A stretch of DNA of 64,000 nt. Origin: Pedococcus aerophilus. Its GTDB lineage: Bacteria > Actinomycetota > Actinomycetes > Actinomycetales > Dermatophilaceae. Position numbers and translations under genes: made by a program. The DNA is taken from contig NZ_BAAARN010000001.1 in the NCBI RefSeq assembly GCF_039532215.1, positions 1,535,942 through 1,599,941 of the forward strand. Direction: 5' to 3'. The notes under the pieces were generated by a model. The model saw only the letters and a list, made by a program, of their open reading frames with translations, ran no database searches and was not told where the DNA came from. Of this stretch, positions 38,887 to 46,897 are shown piece by piece. The stretch's first letter is position 1, and the number at the start of each line of letters is the position of its first letter.

Positions 38887-39768
38887 ATGGCCACCCTGTC
38901 CCAGTGGATCGCCGGTGCGCGCCCACGCACCCTCCCCGCCGCCGTCGCGCCCGTCGTGGTCGGCACCGCCGCCGCCGCACCGCTCGAGCGGGCCGACCTC
39001 GGGCTGGGGCTGCTCGCCCTGCTCGTCTCGCTCGGCCTGCAGGTCGGGGTGAACTACGCCAACGACTACTCCGACGGCATCCGCGGCACCGACGCGGACC
39101 GCGTCGGCCCGATCCGGCTCGTCGGCCAGCACAAGGCCCAGCCGGAGAACGTCAAGCTCATGGCATTCGCGTTCTTCGGTGCCGCAGCCCTGGTCGGGCT
39201 CGCGCTGGTCGCGATCAGCGAGGCCTGGATCATGGTCCCGCTCGGCGCCCTTGCCGTGCTGGCCGCGTGGAAGTACACCGGTGGCGACAACCCCTACGGC
39301 TACCGCGGCCTCGGCGAGCTCTACGTCTTCGTCTTCTTCGGTCTCATGGCCACCCTCGGGACGTTGTACACGCAGGCCAAGGAGATCACCTCGCTCGGCG
39401 TCTACGGCGCCGTCGGGATCGGGGCGATCGCCTCCGCGATCCTCGTCGCCAACAACCTGCGCGACATCCCCACCGACCGCGAGAGCGGCAAGCTCACGCT
39501 TGCCGTCCGCCTCGGCGACCGCGGCACCCGCGTCCTCTACGTCGCCCTCGTCGTCGTCGCGGTCGTGATGGTCGTCGCGATCAGCACCCAGCAGGTCTTC
39601 GCCCTCATCTCGCTGCTGTCCCTCGCCGTCATCGCCAAGCCGCTGCGGGCGTTGCTGTCCGGAGCGACCGGCCGCGATCTCGTGCCCGTCCTCGCGTCCA
39701 CGGGCCTCTTCGAGATCGTGTATGCCGTGCTGCTCGCCGCCGGTATCGCCCTGAGCCTCGCGGTCTGA
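38887..39768 (+). CDS. menA: 1,4-Dihydroxy-2-naphthoate polyprenyltransferase
   Basis: 293 residues, about nine membrane helices. UbiA-family enzyme that joins the polyprenyl chain to dihydroxynaphthoate. The first Asp-rich motif is NYANDYSDGIRGTDADR (Asp60, Asp63), the second NNLRDIPTDRESGK. RPRTLPAAVAPVVVGTA at the N-terminus is typical of MenA. It should use the chain made by the synthase at 667-1668. Confidence 0.95.
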   Translation: MATLSQWIAGARPRTLPAAVAPVVVGTAAAAPLERADLGLGLLALLVSLGLQVGVNYANDYSDGIRGTDADRVGPIRLVGQHKAQPENVKLMAFAFFGAAALVGLALVAISEAWIMVPLGALAVLAAWKYTGGDNPYGYRGLGELYVFVFFGLMATLGTLYTQAKEITSLGVYGAVGIGAIASAILVANNLRDIPTDRESGKLTLAVRLGDRGTRVLYVALVVVAVVMVVAISTQQVFALISLLSLAVIAKPLRALLSGATGRDLVPVLASTGLFEIVYAVLLAAGIALSLAV

Positions 39769-39781
39769 GCGCCACCTGTCG

Positions 39782-40933
39782 TCAGCGCGCCTGGCTCGCG
39801 CTGACGGAGGGGGCGGACGCGTCGTACCAGCGCAGCACGCGCAGCGCCCTCAAGGTGTTCCACCGACTGGGCCCGCCGTCGGGCTCCTCGAACCGGAAGT
39901 GGACCTCGCCGGCATGGGTGTTCTCGAGCAGCCAACGCCCGTCGCCCTGGCGTTTGCTGCGGACGTGTTCGACGGCTTCGGCCAGCCGCGGATCCGGAGT
40001 GCCTCCACGCAGGGCGAAGTACTCCGTGGCCTTGAGCAGGTCGTAGTGCCAGCGCGGGGGGTAGGAGAACAGAGCCCACTCCGGGTCGACCACCTCCCCC
40101 GTGCGTGCTGACCGGAAGAGGTTGCGCCGCAGCAGGTACTCCTCTCCCTTCGCCCGAGCCCGACGGACCTCGTCAGATCCGCCGGTCCAGCGCTCCCACC
40201 TCAGCAGAGCGTCGACCACGTCCAAGGTGCTTGCGAACGAGGACGGCGCCGGGCGCGTCGTGGCCCAGCAGTTCCAGCCACCATCAGGCATCTGGTCAGC
40301 CACGAGCCGCTGCACCGGCAGGTCGACGTCGACGCCCAGGTAGGTACCGATCAGGATCGTGCCGGCGTTGATGCAGCAGTCCACCTCGCCGGCGAAGAAC
40401 GGCAGGCCGTCGTACTCCCAGCGGCAGTTGCGTTCCACCAGGTGTGCGGTCTCCTGCAAGGCCGGGCCGCCGGGCGGCACTCCCAGGTGGCACAGGTCGA
40501 GCAGCACCGGGTAGGTCGCGGTCCAGGGCTGGCCCGGTTCGGCACCCGACTCGTCGGTCGGCGCGTCGGCCGGCGCGTCTGTCGGCGCCTCGGTCGGCGC
40601 CTCGGTCGACTCTCCCTCGGTGGACGGGAAGGGCGGCGGTGGCTCACCGGCAGCCAGAGCCCGCGCGGTGGCCTCAGCGAATGCGGCGGTACCGGGAAAG
40701 CAGGCCCCGTTCGCCCACAGGCCATCAGGAGCCCGCTGTGCCAGCAACCGAGCACCCCAGCCCTCGTGCTCAACCCGCGCCCGCTCGGTCGCCACCTCGG
40801 CCTCGGAGGCCCCGACGAGGTCACGAAGCACCTGCCAACGGATCGCTGGATCGCCCTGCAGCAGCCACTGCACGACCGGATCGTCCTTCGCCATCGGGGC
40901 TGCTCGTGGCAGAGGTGCGGCCTGGTCATTCAT
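39782..40933 (-). CDS. Prenyltransferase/squalene-cyclase-fold protein with Thr-Pro-Asp repeat
   Basis: 383 residues from ATG 40933 (ATG 40942 also possible). Repeated helical hairpins typical of the alpha/alpha barrel: WLLQGDPAIRWQVLRDLVG, ADQMPDGGWNCWA, FASTLDVVDALLRWE and KRQGDGRWLLENTHAGEVHFRFE. The cyclase acid DxDD/DCTAE motif is absent, so this is probably not a triterpene cyclase. Near residue 120 there is an insert of Ala-Pro-Thr-Asp/Glu repeats encoded by a 12-bp tandem repeat (40554-40601). Convergent with menA, only 13 bases apart. Function unknown. Confidence 0.7.
   Translation of the reverse strand: MNDQAAPLPRAAPMAKDDPVVQWLLQGDPAIRWQVLRDLVGASEAEVATERARVEHEGWGARLLAQRAPDGLWANGACFPGTAAFAEATARALAAGEPPPPFPSTEGESTEAPTEAPTDAPADAPTDESGAEPGQPWTATYPVLLDLCHLGVPPGGPALQETAHLVERNCRWEYDGLPFFAGEVDCCINAGTILIGTYLGVDVDLPVQRLVADQMPDGGWNCWATTRPAPSSFASTLDVVDALLRWERWTGGSDEVRRARAKGEEYLLRRNLFRSARTGEVVDPEWALFSYPPRWHYDLLKATEYFALRGGTPDPRLAEAVEHVRSKRQGDGRWLLENTHAGEVHFRFEEPDGGPSRWNTLRALRVLRWYDASAPSVSASQAR
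40554..40601. repeat. Four 12-bp tandem repeats inside the cyclase-like gene
   Basis: Units close to tcggtcggcgcc. In the protein they give the Ala-Pro-Thr-Asp/Glu repeat. Unit length keeps the reading frame. Confidence 0.8.
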
Positions 40934-41095
40934 CGGCCCCATCCCTCGACCCCTTCCGCAGTCGGTGTCCGTCCTCCTGTGGAAGATAGCAATGCGAAGG
41001 CGTGAGAGGCGCCGGTCCACGCTCGTGACGACCACCAACACCCGCTCAAGAAATGCTCTGGAGCGCAGGCATCTCGTGGCGCGGGCAGGGCAACC

Positions 41096-41117
41096 ACCCC
41101 GCGCGCGTGGGCGGGGT
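41096..41117 (-). terminator. Hairpin downstream of the DUF222 gene
   Basis: ACCCCGC (41096-41102), 8-base loop, GCGGGGT (41111-41117): a 7-bp GC stem 12 bases beyond the stop codon of the DUF222/HNH gene on the minus strand. Confidence 0.55.
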
Positions 41118-41128
41118 GTGGAGCGGGG

Positions 41129-42481
41129 TCACGCTGGCTCCTGCGCAGCCCGCCGGGCGAGCAGCTGGTCGTAGCTGCCCAGGGTCAGGTCCCACTCGAC
41201 CCGCTCACCCCCGCCGCCCTCACCCAGGCCTGCCACGACTTGGCCTGCGAGGCGTCGGGAGTGCACGACGGTGTGGTGCCGCCCGCACAACAACGCCGCA
41301 TTACCCACATCCGTGACCCCGAAATCAGCCCAGTGCACCAGGTGATGGGCATCAGCCCACTGCGCCGGCACCGAGCACCCCGGGAACGTGCACCCACCAT
41401 CACGCAGCCACAACCTGCGCGTCTGCGCCGTCGTGAACAACCGCGCCGCCCGCCCCTGGTCCAGCACCTCCCCCGCCGACCCCAGCACCACCGGCAACAC
41501 CGACGCGTCACACGCCAACCGGCGCACCGTCTCCGGGGCGATCAACGTCCCGGCATCAGCCCCACCCACCGTGACCCCAGCGCCACGCACACCGCTGGCC
41601 AAGGAAGCCCAGTCCACCGTCACCACCAGCTGCGCCTTCGCGACCGGACCCACCCCCTGCCCCGCCGCCACCGCCCGCCGCACCAAGGCGACCAGGGCCT
41701 CACCGCGGCGCTGGTCACACGACCGCAGGTCACGCTCACCCTCGACCGGTCGCGGCGCGGACAACGGACCCAACGCCGCCTCCAGCACCGCCCTGCCCTC
41801 GGTATCCAGCACCAGCCGGTACTCCGAGATGCCCGACCCGTCATCCGCCGGCCCGGACAAGGCCACGAACCGGCGTGCCACGTCCTGCTCGACCTGCAGC
41901 TGCCCATCGCGGCCGTACCGGGCCAGCAGCGCCGGCCGAACCATCCGACACCCCCGCGGACCGTGCTCGACCGCCATGTCGACCAGGCCCGCCAGCACGT
42001 GCGGCTCCGCCCCGGCCGCGAGCACCGGCCGCAGACGGTCCGCCTCCGTCACCACCACCGCCGCCGACCGCACCGGCAACCGCCCCGACTGCACCGCCAC
42101 CCGCACCGGCTCGTTCACCGGCTTCGCGAACGCCGCCGCAACCTCGACCACCGCCCGAGCCCCACCCGCCCGCGTCGACGGCGCGAACTCCCGCACCCAC
42201 TGAACCGCAGTCATCGCCCGCACCCCCGAGCCGGGCTCACCACGGTCGATGGCCTCACCCACCACCGCCACCCGGGCCGCGTCACACACCGACCCCAACG
42301 CATCGACCTCACCCAACAGCTCCGCCAACCCACCCACACCACCAGCAGTGCAACCACTAGCGGAGCTGCCATCACTGGTGTTGCCAGGTGCCTGCCACAA
42401 CCAGTCACCGATCCCGGTCAACGCCACCCGGGCAGCCGCGATCGCCTCGCGTCGCTGCTCCAACGTCTGACCTTGACCCAT
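41129..42481 (-). CDS. DUF222 and HNH-endonuclease domain protein (13E12-like)
   Basis: 450 residues. An N-terminal DUF222 domain (about 40-300) followed by a C-terminal HNH motif: GGCTFPGCSVPAQWADAHHLVHWADFGVTDVGNAALLCGRHHTVVH, given here in parts: CTFPGC binds zinc, ADAHHLVHW supplies the catalytic His, and LLCGRHHTVVH closes the fold. This is the actinobacterial 13E12 repeat family, usually in several copies per genome; its role is unknown, with DNA cleavage only inferred. ATG 42481. It has no associated integrase or terminal repeats here. Confidence 0.88.
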   Translation of the reverse strand: MGQGQTLEQRREAIAAARVALTGIGDWLWQAPGNTSDGSSASGCTAGGVGGLAELLGEVDALGSVCDAARVAVVGEAIDRGEPGSGVRAMTAVQWVREFAPSTRAGGARAVVEVAAAFAKPVNEPVRVAVQSGRLPVRSAAVVVTEADRLRPVLAAGAEPHVLAGLVDMAVEHGPRGCRMVRPALLARYGRDGQLQVEQDVARRFVALSGPADDGSGISEYRLVLDTEGRAVLEAALGPLSAPRPVEGERDLRSCDQRRGEALVALVRRAVAAGQGVGPVAKAQLVVTVDWASLASGVRGAGVTVGGADAGTLIAPETVRRLACDASVLPVVLGSAGEVLDQGRAARLFTTAQTRRLWLRDGGCTFPGCSVPAQWADAHHLVHWADFGVTDVGNAALLCGRHHTVVHSRRLAGQVVAGLGEGGGGERVEWDLTLGSYDQLLARRAAQEPA

Positions 42482-42636
42482 ACACCGACACTACCGGCGA
42501 CCACCGACAGCCCACCCCACCCGGACCACGACGAAACCCGTTGCCCCGCAACACATTCCACGCCATACCAAGACTGCGGATGTCAACCACAGACCGCCCA
42601 CCTGTGGACGACGAGTCCGCGCGCCGTCAGCTGGGA

Positions 42637-42870
42637 TCATCCCGCGGCTGGCTCGCCGGGCGGGGTCGCCGGTCCCCGCTGAGGCGTCGCCGAGGAGTGC
42701 CCGGACAGCGGTGACGGCAACAGCGCGCCGACGGTGAGCCCGGCGAGACCGGCGAGGTACTCGTTGACCTGTTCACCGCGCACCGAGAGGTAGATGACTG
42801 CTCCCAGGGTCGCGAGGGCTGCCACGACGACTGCCAAACTCGCGACCCGGGAGGTGAACTCGTCCCGCAT
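42637..42870 (-). CDS. Small membrane protein, unknown
   Basis: 77 residues. Two hydrophobic segments (VASLAVVVAALATLGAVIYL and LAGLAGLTVGALLP) and a Pro/Gly-rich tail. The ATG at 42870 has GGAGG 5 bases upstream, which supports translation. No family recognised. It is divergent from the GNAT gene. Confidence 0.55.
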   Translation of the reverse strand: MRDEFTSRVASLAVVVAALATLGAVIYLSVRGEQVNEYLAGLAGLTVGALLPSPLSGHSSATPQRGPATPPGEPAAG

Positions 42871-42978
42871 GACGACCTCCGAACTGGGCCCGACGGGTTG
42901 TCCGACCCCTGTCTGAAGGAGGCGGCCGACCTACCGGTGATACGGGATCCCGCACGCCTTCACCGTGCACCTTCACCA

Positions 42979-43005
42979 GGTTGCGGATGTGGATCGTCCG
43001 CAACC
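42979..43005. promoter_or_regulatory. Perfect 9-bp inverted repeat upstream of the GNAT gene
   Basis: GGTTGCGGA (42979-42987), 9-base spacer, TCCGCAACC (42997-43005). It lies just upstream of a -10-like box and the start codon, so it would overlap a promoter; it could be an operator for a dimeric regulator. Confidence 0.55.
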
Positions 43006-43010
43006 GGGTC

Positions 43011-43016
43011 TACGGT
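43011..43016 (+). promoter_or_regulatory. -10-like box for leaderless GNAT mRNA
   Basis: TACGGT lies 6 bases before the ATG at 43023. The local string ACGGTGACGCCATGG also precedes the HAD gene at 21776, although there the hexamer is CACGGT. Confidence 0.4.
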
Positions 43017-43022
43017 GACGCC

Positions 43023-43655
43023 ATGGCGGGGACGACCACGGGAAGAGCCACGGGGAAGCGCGCGACGACCGCGCGCGCGACGGCGGACGAGCTGAGGGTG
43101 GAGGCACTCGGGCCGGACACGTGGGCGGCATACGCAGCGCTCATGGAACGGCACAACGGGGTGTTCGGCGGGTGCTGGTGCACGTACTTCCACACCATGG
43201 CGGGCGAGAAGACGTACGAAGCCGACTCCAACCGTGCCCTCAAGGAGCGCCTGGTCCGCTGCGACCGCGCCCACGCAGCGCTGGTCATGCACGGCGACGA
43301 GGCGGTGGCGTGGTGCCAGTACGGCAGTCCCGACGAGCTGCCGAACATCTACCACCGCAAGGAGTACGAGCAGACCGCGGAGCGGCTGCCCGACTACCGC
43401 ATCACCTGCCTGTTCGTCGACAAGCGGTACCGCCGCTCGGGCGTCTCCGCGGTCGCGTTGCGGGGAGTCCTCGACCTCGTCGCGGCAGCCGGGGGTGGTG
43501 TCGTGGAGGGGTACCCCCACGACAACGACGGCCGGAAGAAGTCGGTGCTCTACTCCGGCACCCGCGCCCTGTTCGAGCGCGAGGGCTTCACCTACGACCG
43601 CCCCAAGGGCCCGGGCAACTGCGTCATGGTGACCACCGTCGCCGCAGCCCGCTGA
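43023..43655 (+). CDS. GNAT family N-acetyltransferase
   Basis: 210 residues. Acetyl-CoA dependent transferase fold: after a basic Thr/Arg-rich lead of about 20 residues come VFGGCWCTYFHTM, AHAALVMHGDEAVAWCQYG, then ITCLFVDKRYRRSGVSAVALRGVLDLV, where RYRRSGVS is the pyrophosphate-binding loop, and LFEREGFTYDRPKGPGNCVM, the C-terminal beta-bulge pattern. Acceptor unknown. ATG 43023; a GTG-free upstream extension exists but has no support. Seven bases before the AlkZ-like gene, so they are probably co-transcribed. Confidence 0.85.
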   Translation: MAGTTTGRATGKRATTARATADELRVEALGPDTWAAYAALMERHNGVFGGCWCTYFHTMAGEKTYEADSNRALKERLVRCDRAHAALVMHGDEAVAWCQYGSPDELPNIYHRKEYEQTAERLPDYRITCLFVDKRYRRSGVSAVALRGVLDLVAAAGGGVVEGYPHDNDGRKKSVLYSGTRALFEREGFTYDRPKGPGNCVMVTTVAAAR

Positions 43656-43662
43656 GGTCACC

Positions 43663-44769
43663 GTGGGAGCCCGTCCGTCGGTCACGTGGGACCAGGCCCT
43701 GTCCTGGCGTATGCAGCGTCACCTCCTTGCGCCGGTCGGCACCTCCGCGGTGGCGGACGTCGTACGACGGCTCGGTGCCGTGCCGTCGATGGACGAGTCG
43801 CTGGCCGAGCTGGCCGTCCGCACGCGCCAGACGCGATCGGCCCCCGGCGCCCTGGCGACGGCGCTGGCCGATGGCACGGTCATCAAGGCCTTCGCCTTTC
43901 GCGGTGCCGTCCACTACCTGTCCCCCGAGGACGGCGGCGCCTACCTCGCACTCAGGTCCGCCGGCCGGCAGTGGGAGCGCACCAGCTGGGTGGACTACTA
44001 CGGGCTGAGCGCCGAGGCCTGGCCCGACTTCCGGGCCGCGGTGCGCGACGCCGTCGCCGACCGGCCCCTGACGGTGATCGAGCTCGGTGCGGCCCTGGCC
44101 GGGCACCGCGCCTACCGCCACCTGGAGCCGGTGTTCGACGAGGGCGCGGGCACGCTCGTCAAACCGCTGACCTGGCAGGGCGACGTCAGCATCGCCCCCG
44201 CTCGCGATGGTCGGCTCACCCTGCAGCGGCTCGACACGAACACCCACTGGCGCGGCATCCCTGCACTCGACGACGCAGGCCGGCACGCGGTCAGGCAGTA
44301 CCTGCGCACCTACGGGCCCACGACGCGCGAGCACGTCCACCACTGGCTCGGCAAGGGCCTCAGCGCCGGCCGAAAGCGCCTCGACGGATGGCTCGACGCC
44401 CTCGCCGACGACGTGGTCGAGCTCGACGTCGACAGCACCCAGGCCCTGCTCCTGCGACCGGACCTGGACGACCTCCTCGCTGCCGAACCGTCGGACGCGG
44501 TGCGGTTCCTGCCCGGCCACGACCAGTGGGTCCTGGGGCCCGGCACCAAGGACGAGCACGTCACTCCCCCTGCGCTGCGCGACCTGATGACCCGCAAGGC
44601 CAACCCCGTCCTCGGTGGCGGCGTGGTCCGCGGCACCTGGTCGAGGAGGCGCGAGGCGCTGCTGGTGTCCTGGCTGGCCCCGCAGGCACCGCCACGGGGG
44701 AAGCTCGAGCAGGAGACGGCACGCCTCTCCGAGATCCTCGGCGCAGAGCTGGAGCTCGAGCTGCACTGA
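43663..44769 (+). CDS. Winged-helix AlkZ/YcaQ-like DNA glycosylase family protein
   Basis: 368 residues. The PF06224 (HTH_42) family includes AlkZ and YcaQ, glycosylases that unhook DNA crosslinks or remove alkylated bases. Visible: LSWRMQRHLLAPVG at the start, VIKAFAFRGAVHYLSPED, AVRQYLRTYGPTTREHVHHWLG (winged-helix segment), and RFLPGHDQWVLGPG followed by RRGxWSRRREA-type C-terminus. The QxQ/QxD catalytic motif cannot be assigned with confidence. GTG 43663. Confidence 0.82.
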   Translation: MGARPSVTWDQALSWRMQRHLLAPVGTSAVADVVRRLGAVPSMDESLAELAVRTRQTRSAPGALATALADGTVIKAFAFRGAVHYLSPEDGGAYLALRSAGRQWERTSWVDYYGLSAEAWPDFRAAVRDAVADRPLTVIELGAALAGHRAYRHLEPVFDEGAGTLVKPLTWQGDVSIAPARDGRLTLQRLDTNTHWRGIPALDDAGRHAVRQYLRTYGPTTREHVHHWLGKGLSAGRKRLDGWLDALADDVVELDVDSTQALLLRPDLDDLLAAEPSDAVRFLPGHDQWVLGPGTKDEHVTPPALRDLMTRKANPVLGGGVVRGTWSRRREALLVSWLAPQAPPRGKLEQETARLSEILGAELELELH

Positions 44770-44803
44770 CCGAGCCGCACCTGCGCTCCGGACCTCTCAC
44801 CGA

Positions 44804-46213
44804 ATGACCATGGACGCGCAACCCAAACGGTGCCAGCGTGTCCCTGTGACGCGCGTCGTTGAGGCCGACTACCTCGTGGTGGGGGCCGGTGCCATGGGGA
44901 TGGCCTTCACCGATGCCCTCGTCGACCACGCGGACGTCCGGGTCGCGCTGGTCGACCGTCGGCATGGCGTCAGTGGGCACTGGCTGGGCGCGTACCCCTT
45001 CGTCCGGCTCCACCAGTCCTCGTGCTTCTACGGCGTCGCCTCGACCCTGCTGGGTGGCGGGCGGCTCCAGCAGCACGGTCCGGAGCAGGGCCTGCAGGAG
45101 CGGGCCACCCAGCCGGAGATCTGCAGCTACTACGCGCAGGTCCTCGACCGGCTGGTGGAGGGCGGCCGCGTCGAGTTCTTCCCCAACACCGAGTACGTCG
45201 GCGAGCGCAGGTTCGTCTCACGGGTGTCGGGCGCCGACTTCGAGGTCCCGCGCCGCTGCCGGGTCGTGAACGCCCACTACCTGTCGCCGAGCATCCCCGC
45301 GGAGACACCGCCTCCCTTCGCCGTCGCCGACGACGTGCGGGTGGTGCCGGTCAACGACCTGGCGAGGCTGGACGTGGCGCCCAGCCAGTACGTCGTCGTC
45401 GGCTCGGGCAAGACCGCCACCGACGCCTGCATCTGGCTGCTCGCCCGAGGAGTCGACCCGGACGCGATCTGCTGGGTCCGTCCACGCGACCCCTGGATGC
45501 TGAACCGAGCGGTCATCCAGCCGGACCCGGTGGTCTTCCTGGGCATGCTGGCCGACCTCATGGAGGCGGCCCGCCACGCCCGCTCCCTCGACGCGCTGTT
45601 CCTGCGCCTCGAGGAGCTCGGGATCATGCTGCGGATCGACCGCACCGTCACCCCGACGATGGCCAAGGCGCCCACCCTGGCCGGCTGGGAACGCGACCAG
45701 CTGAGCACCATCGAGAATGTCGTGCGACGCGGGCACCTGCAGTCCGTCAGCCGTGGACGGCTCACCTTCGCCGACGGGTCGGTCGCCGTGGCGCCGGACG
45801 CCGTCGTGGTGCACTGTGCGGCAGACGGCCTCAGGATCCCGGGGACGGTGCCGGTCTGGGGCCCCGAGGCGATCACCCTGCAGACGGTCAGGGCGGGCTT
45901 CCCGTCTTTCGGGGCGGCGGTGACCGGCTACGTCGAGGCGACCCGTGACGACGACGTTGAGAAGAACCGGATCTGCTCTCCGTCGCAGTACGGCAACACC
46001 CTCTCGGACTGGGCCCGGATGATCGTCCAGGGCACCCGCAACGCCGCAGCCTTCTCGGCCGAGGACGACATCCGGGAGTGGTCGGCGGGTGTCGCCCTCA
46101 ACCCGGCGCGCACACCGCCCGGTCGCGCCGGGTCGGCCGAGCTCGACGACGTCCGGGAACGCCTGGCGACCCACACGCCAGCGGGCGTGGCCCGGCTCGT
46201 CGAGCTCGGGTGA
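44804..46213 (+). CDS. FAD/NAD(P)-dependent oxidoreductase, unknown substrate
   Basis: 469 residues from ATG 44804. First dinucleotide fold YLVVGAGAMGMAFTDAL with the acidic strand end VALVDRRHG; second fold YVVVGSGKTATDACIWLL about residue 190, as in flavin monooxygenase-type proteins. HWLGAYPFVRLHQSSCFYGV lies between. The N-terminus begins with a short basic lead. No substrate can be proposed. It follows the AlkZ-like gene by 34 bases and ends 12 bases before the convergent hydrolase. Confidence 0.78.
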   Translation: MTMDAQPKRCQRVPVTRVVEADYLVVGAGAMGMAFTDALVDHADVRVALVDRRHGVSGHWLGAYPFVRLHQSSCFYGVASTLLGGGRLQQHGPEQGLQERATQPEICSYYAQVLDRLVEGGRVEFFPNTEYVGERRFVSRVSGADFEVPRRCRVVNAHYLSPSIPAETPPPFAVADDVRVVPVNDLARLDVAPSQYVVVGSGKTATDACIWLLARGVDPDAICWVRPRDPWMLNRAVIQPDPVVFLGMLADLMEAARHARSLDALFLRLEELGIMLRIDRTVTPTMAKAPTLAGWERDQLSTIENVVRRGHLQSVSRGRLTFADGSVAVAPDAVVVHCAADGLRIPGTVPVWGPEAITLQTVRAGFPSFGAAVTGYVEATRDDDVEKNRICSPSQYGNTLSDWARMIVQGTRNAAAFSAEDDIREWSAGVALNPARTPPGRAGSAELDDVRERLATHTPAGVARLVELG

Positions 46214-46225
46214 GCCGACCGGCGC

Positions 46226-46819
46226 TCACGCAGCCGGGCGCCCCACCCTGTCGAGGAACGCCAGGGTCCGCTCCATGAGCAGGGCGGTCGCCGCGGCGTC
46301 GTAGGCCGGTAGCGAAGAGTCCGTGAACAGGTGCTCCTCACCCGGGTAGAGGAAGACCTCGGCCTGGTCGGTGGACGCCGCCAGCTCGCGGGCCGCGTCG
46401 AGGTCACCGCCCTCCTCGGCGAAGAACGGGTCGGCCTCCATGCCGTGCACCTGCACGGGGACGCCGTCCGGCCAGCGCTCACCGAACTCCGAGACCGGTA
46501 TGCAGCCGTGCAGGAGCAGCGCGCCCCGCGCCCCGGCACGGGTCTGGGCGAGCTTCTGCGCCGGCATCGCCCCCATCGAGAACCCGGCATAGACGAGCTC
46601 GGGCGACAGGTCCTCGGCAATGGCCACGCCGCGCTCGAGGACCGTACCGAAGCCCACGGACCGGGCGTGCGCCATACCCTCCTCGATCGTCGCGAACGTC
46701 GCGCCGTCGAACAGGTCCGGCGTGTGCACCGTGTGCCCTGCCGCACGCAGCTGCTCGGCGAAGGCCTGCACCCCCGGGGTGAGCCCCTGGACGTGGTGGA
46801 ACACGACTACCTCAGCCAT
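46226..46819 (-). CDS. Dienelactone-hydrolase-like protein
   Basis: 197 residues. Alpha/beta hydrolase of the DLH family: VVVFHHVQGLTPGVQAFAEQL, nucleophile elbow GFSMGAM with Ser81, acid in GMEADPFF, and His in GEEHLF. Classical dienelactone hydrolase uses Cys at the nucleophile position; Ser here indicates a different hydrolytic role. ATG 46819 has GAGGAAGGA about 9 bases upstream. It is divergent from a winged-helix regulator with operator-like palindromes between, so it is probably controlled by it. Confidence 0.85.
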   Translation of the reverse strand: MAEVVVFHHVQGLTPGVQAFAEQLRAAGHTVHTPDLFDGATFATIEEGMAHARSVGFGTVLERGVAIAEDLSPELVYAGFSMGAMPAQKLAQTRAGARGALLLHGCIPVSEFGERWPDGVPVQVHGMEADPFFAEEGGDLDAARELAASTDQAEVFLYPGEEHLFTDSSLPAYDAAATALLMERTLAFLDRVGRPAA

Positions 46820-46837
46820 GGCGAATGGTCCTTCCTC

Positions 46838-46874
46838 ATCGTTCTGCTGAACGATCCATGAATCTGGAACGTTC
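46838..46874. promoter_or_regulatory. Operator-like palindromes between hydrolase and regulator
   Basis: A perfect inverted repeat ATCGTTCTGCTGAACGAT (46838-46855; 7-base arms, 4-base spacer) and a second palindrome GAACGTTC (46867-46874) share the half-site GAACG. They lie in the 78-base divergent region, where binding by the adjacent regulator could control both genes. Confidence 0.65.
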
Positions 46875-46882
46875 TGTGAGAG

Positions 46883-46888
46883 TAGTCT
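46883..46888 (+). promoter_or_regulatory. -10-like box for the winged-helix regulator
   Basis: TAGTCT, 9 bases before the ATG at 46898 and directly after the second palindrome. It suggests a leaderless or nearly leaderless mRNA under autoregulation. Confidence 0.4.
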
Positions 46889-46897
46889 GAGCACGCC

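Noticed and set aside
36865-39132. Very long open frame on the minus strand opposite menE and menA
   Set aside because: It is antisense to two well-supported men genes; only the first part (36865-37317) has its own ribosome site and plausible protein features. Long antisense frames are usual at this GC content.
39782-40933. Squalene-hopene cyclase
   Set aside because: The protein is too short (383 residues against about 630) and lacks the catalytic Asp-rich motif.
41129-42481. DUF222/HNH gene as a mobile element or homing endonuclease
   Set aside because: No terminal repeats, target duplication, intron or integrase is seen; this family is mostly chromosomal in actinobacteria.
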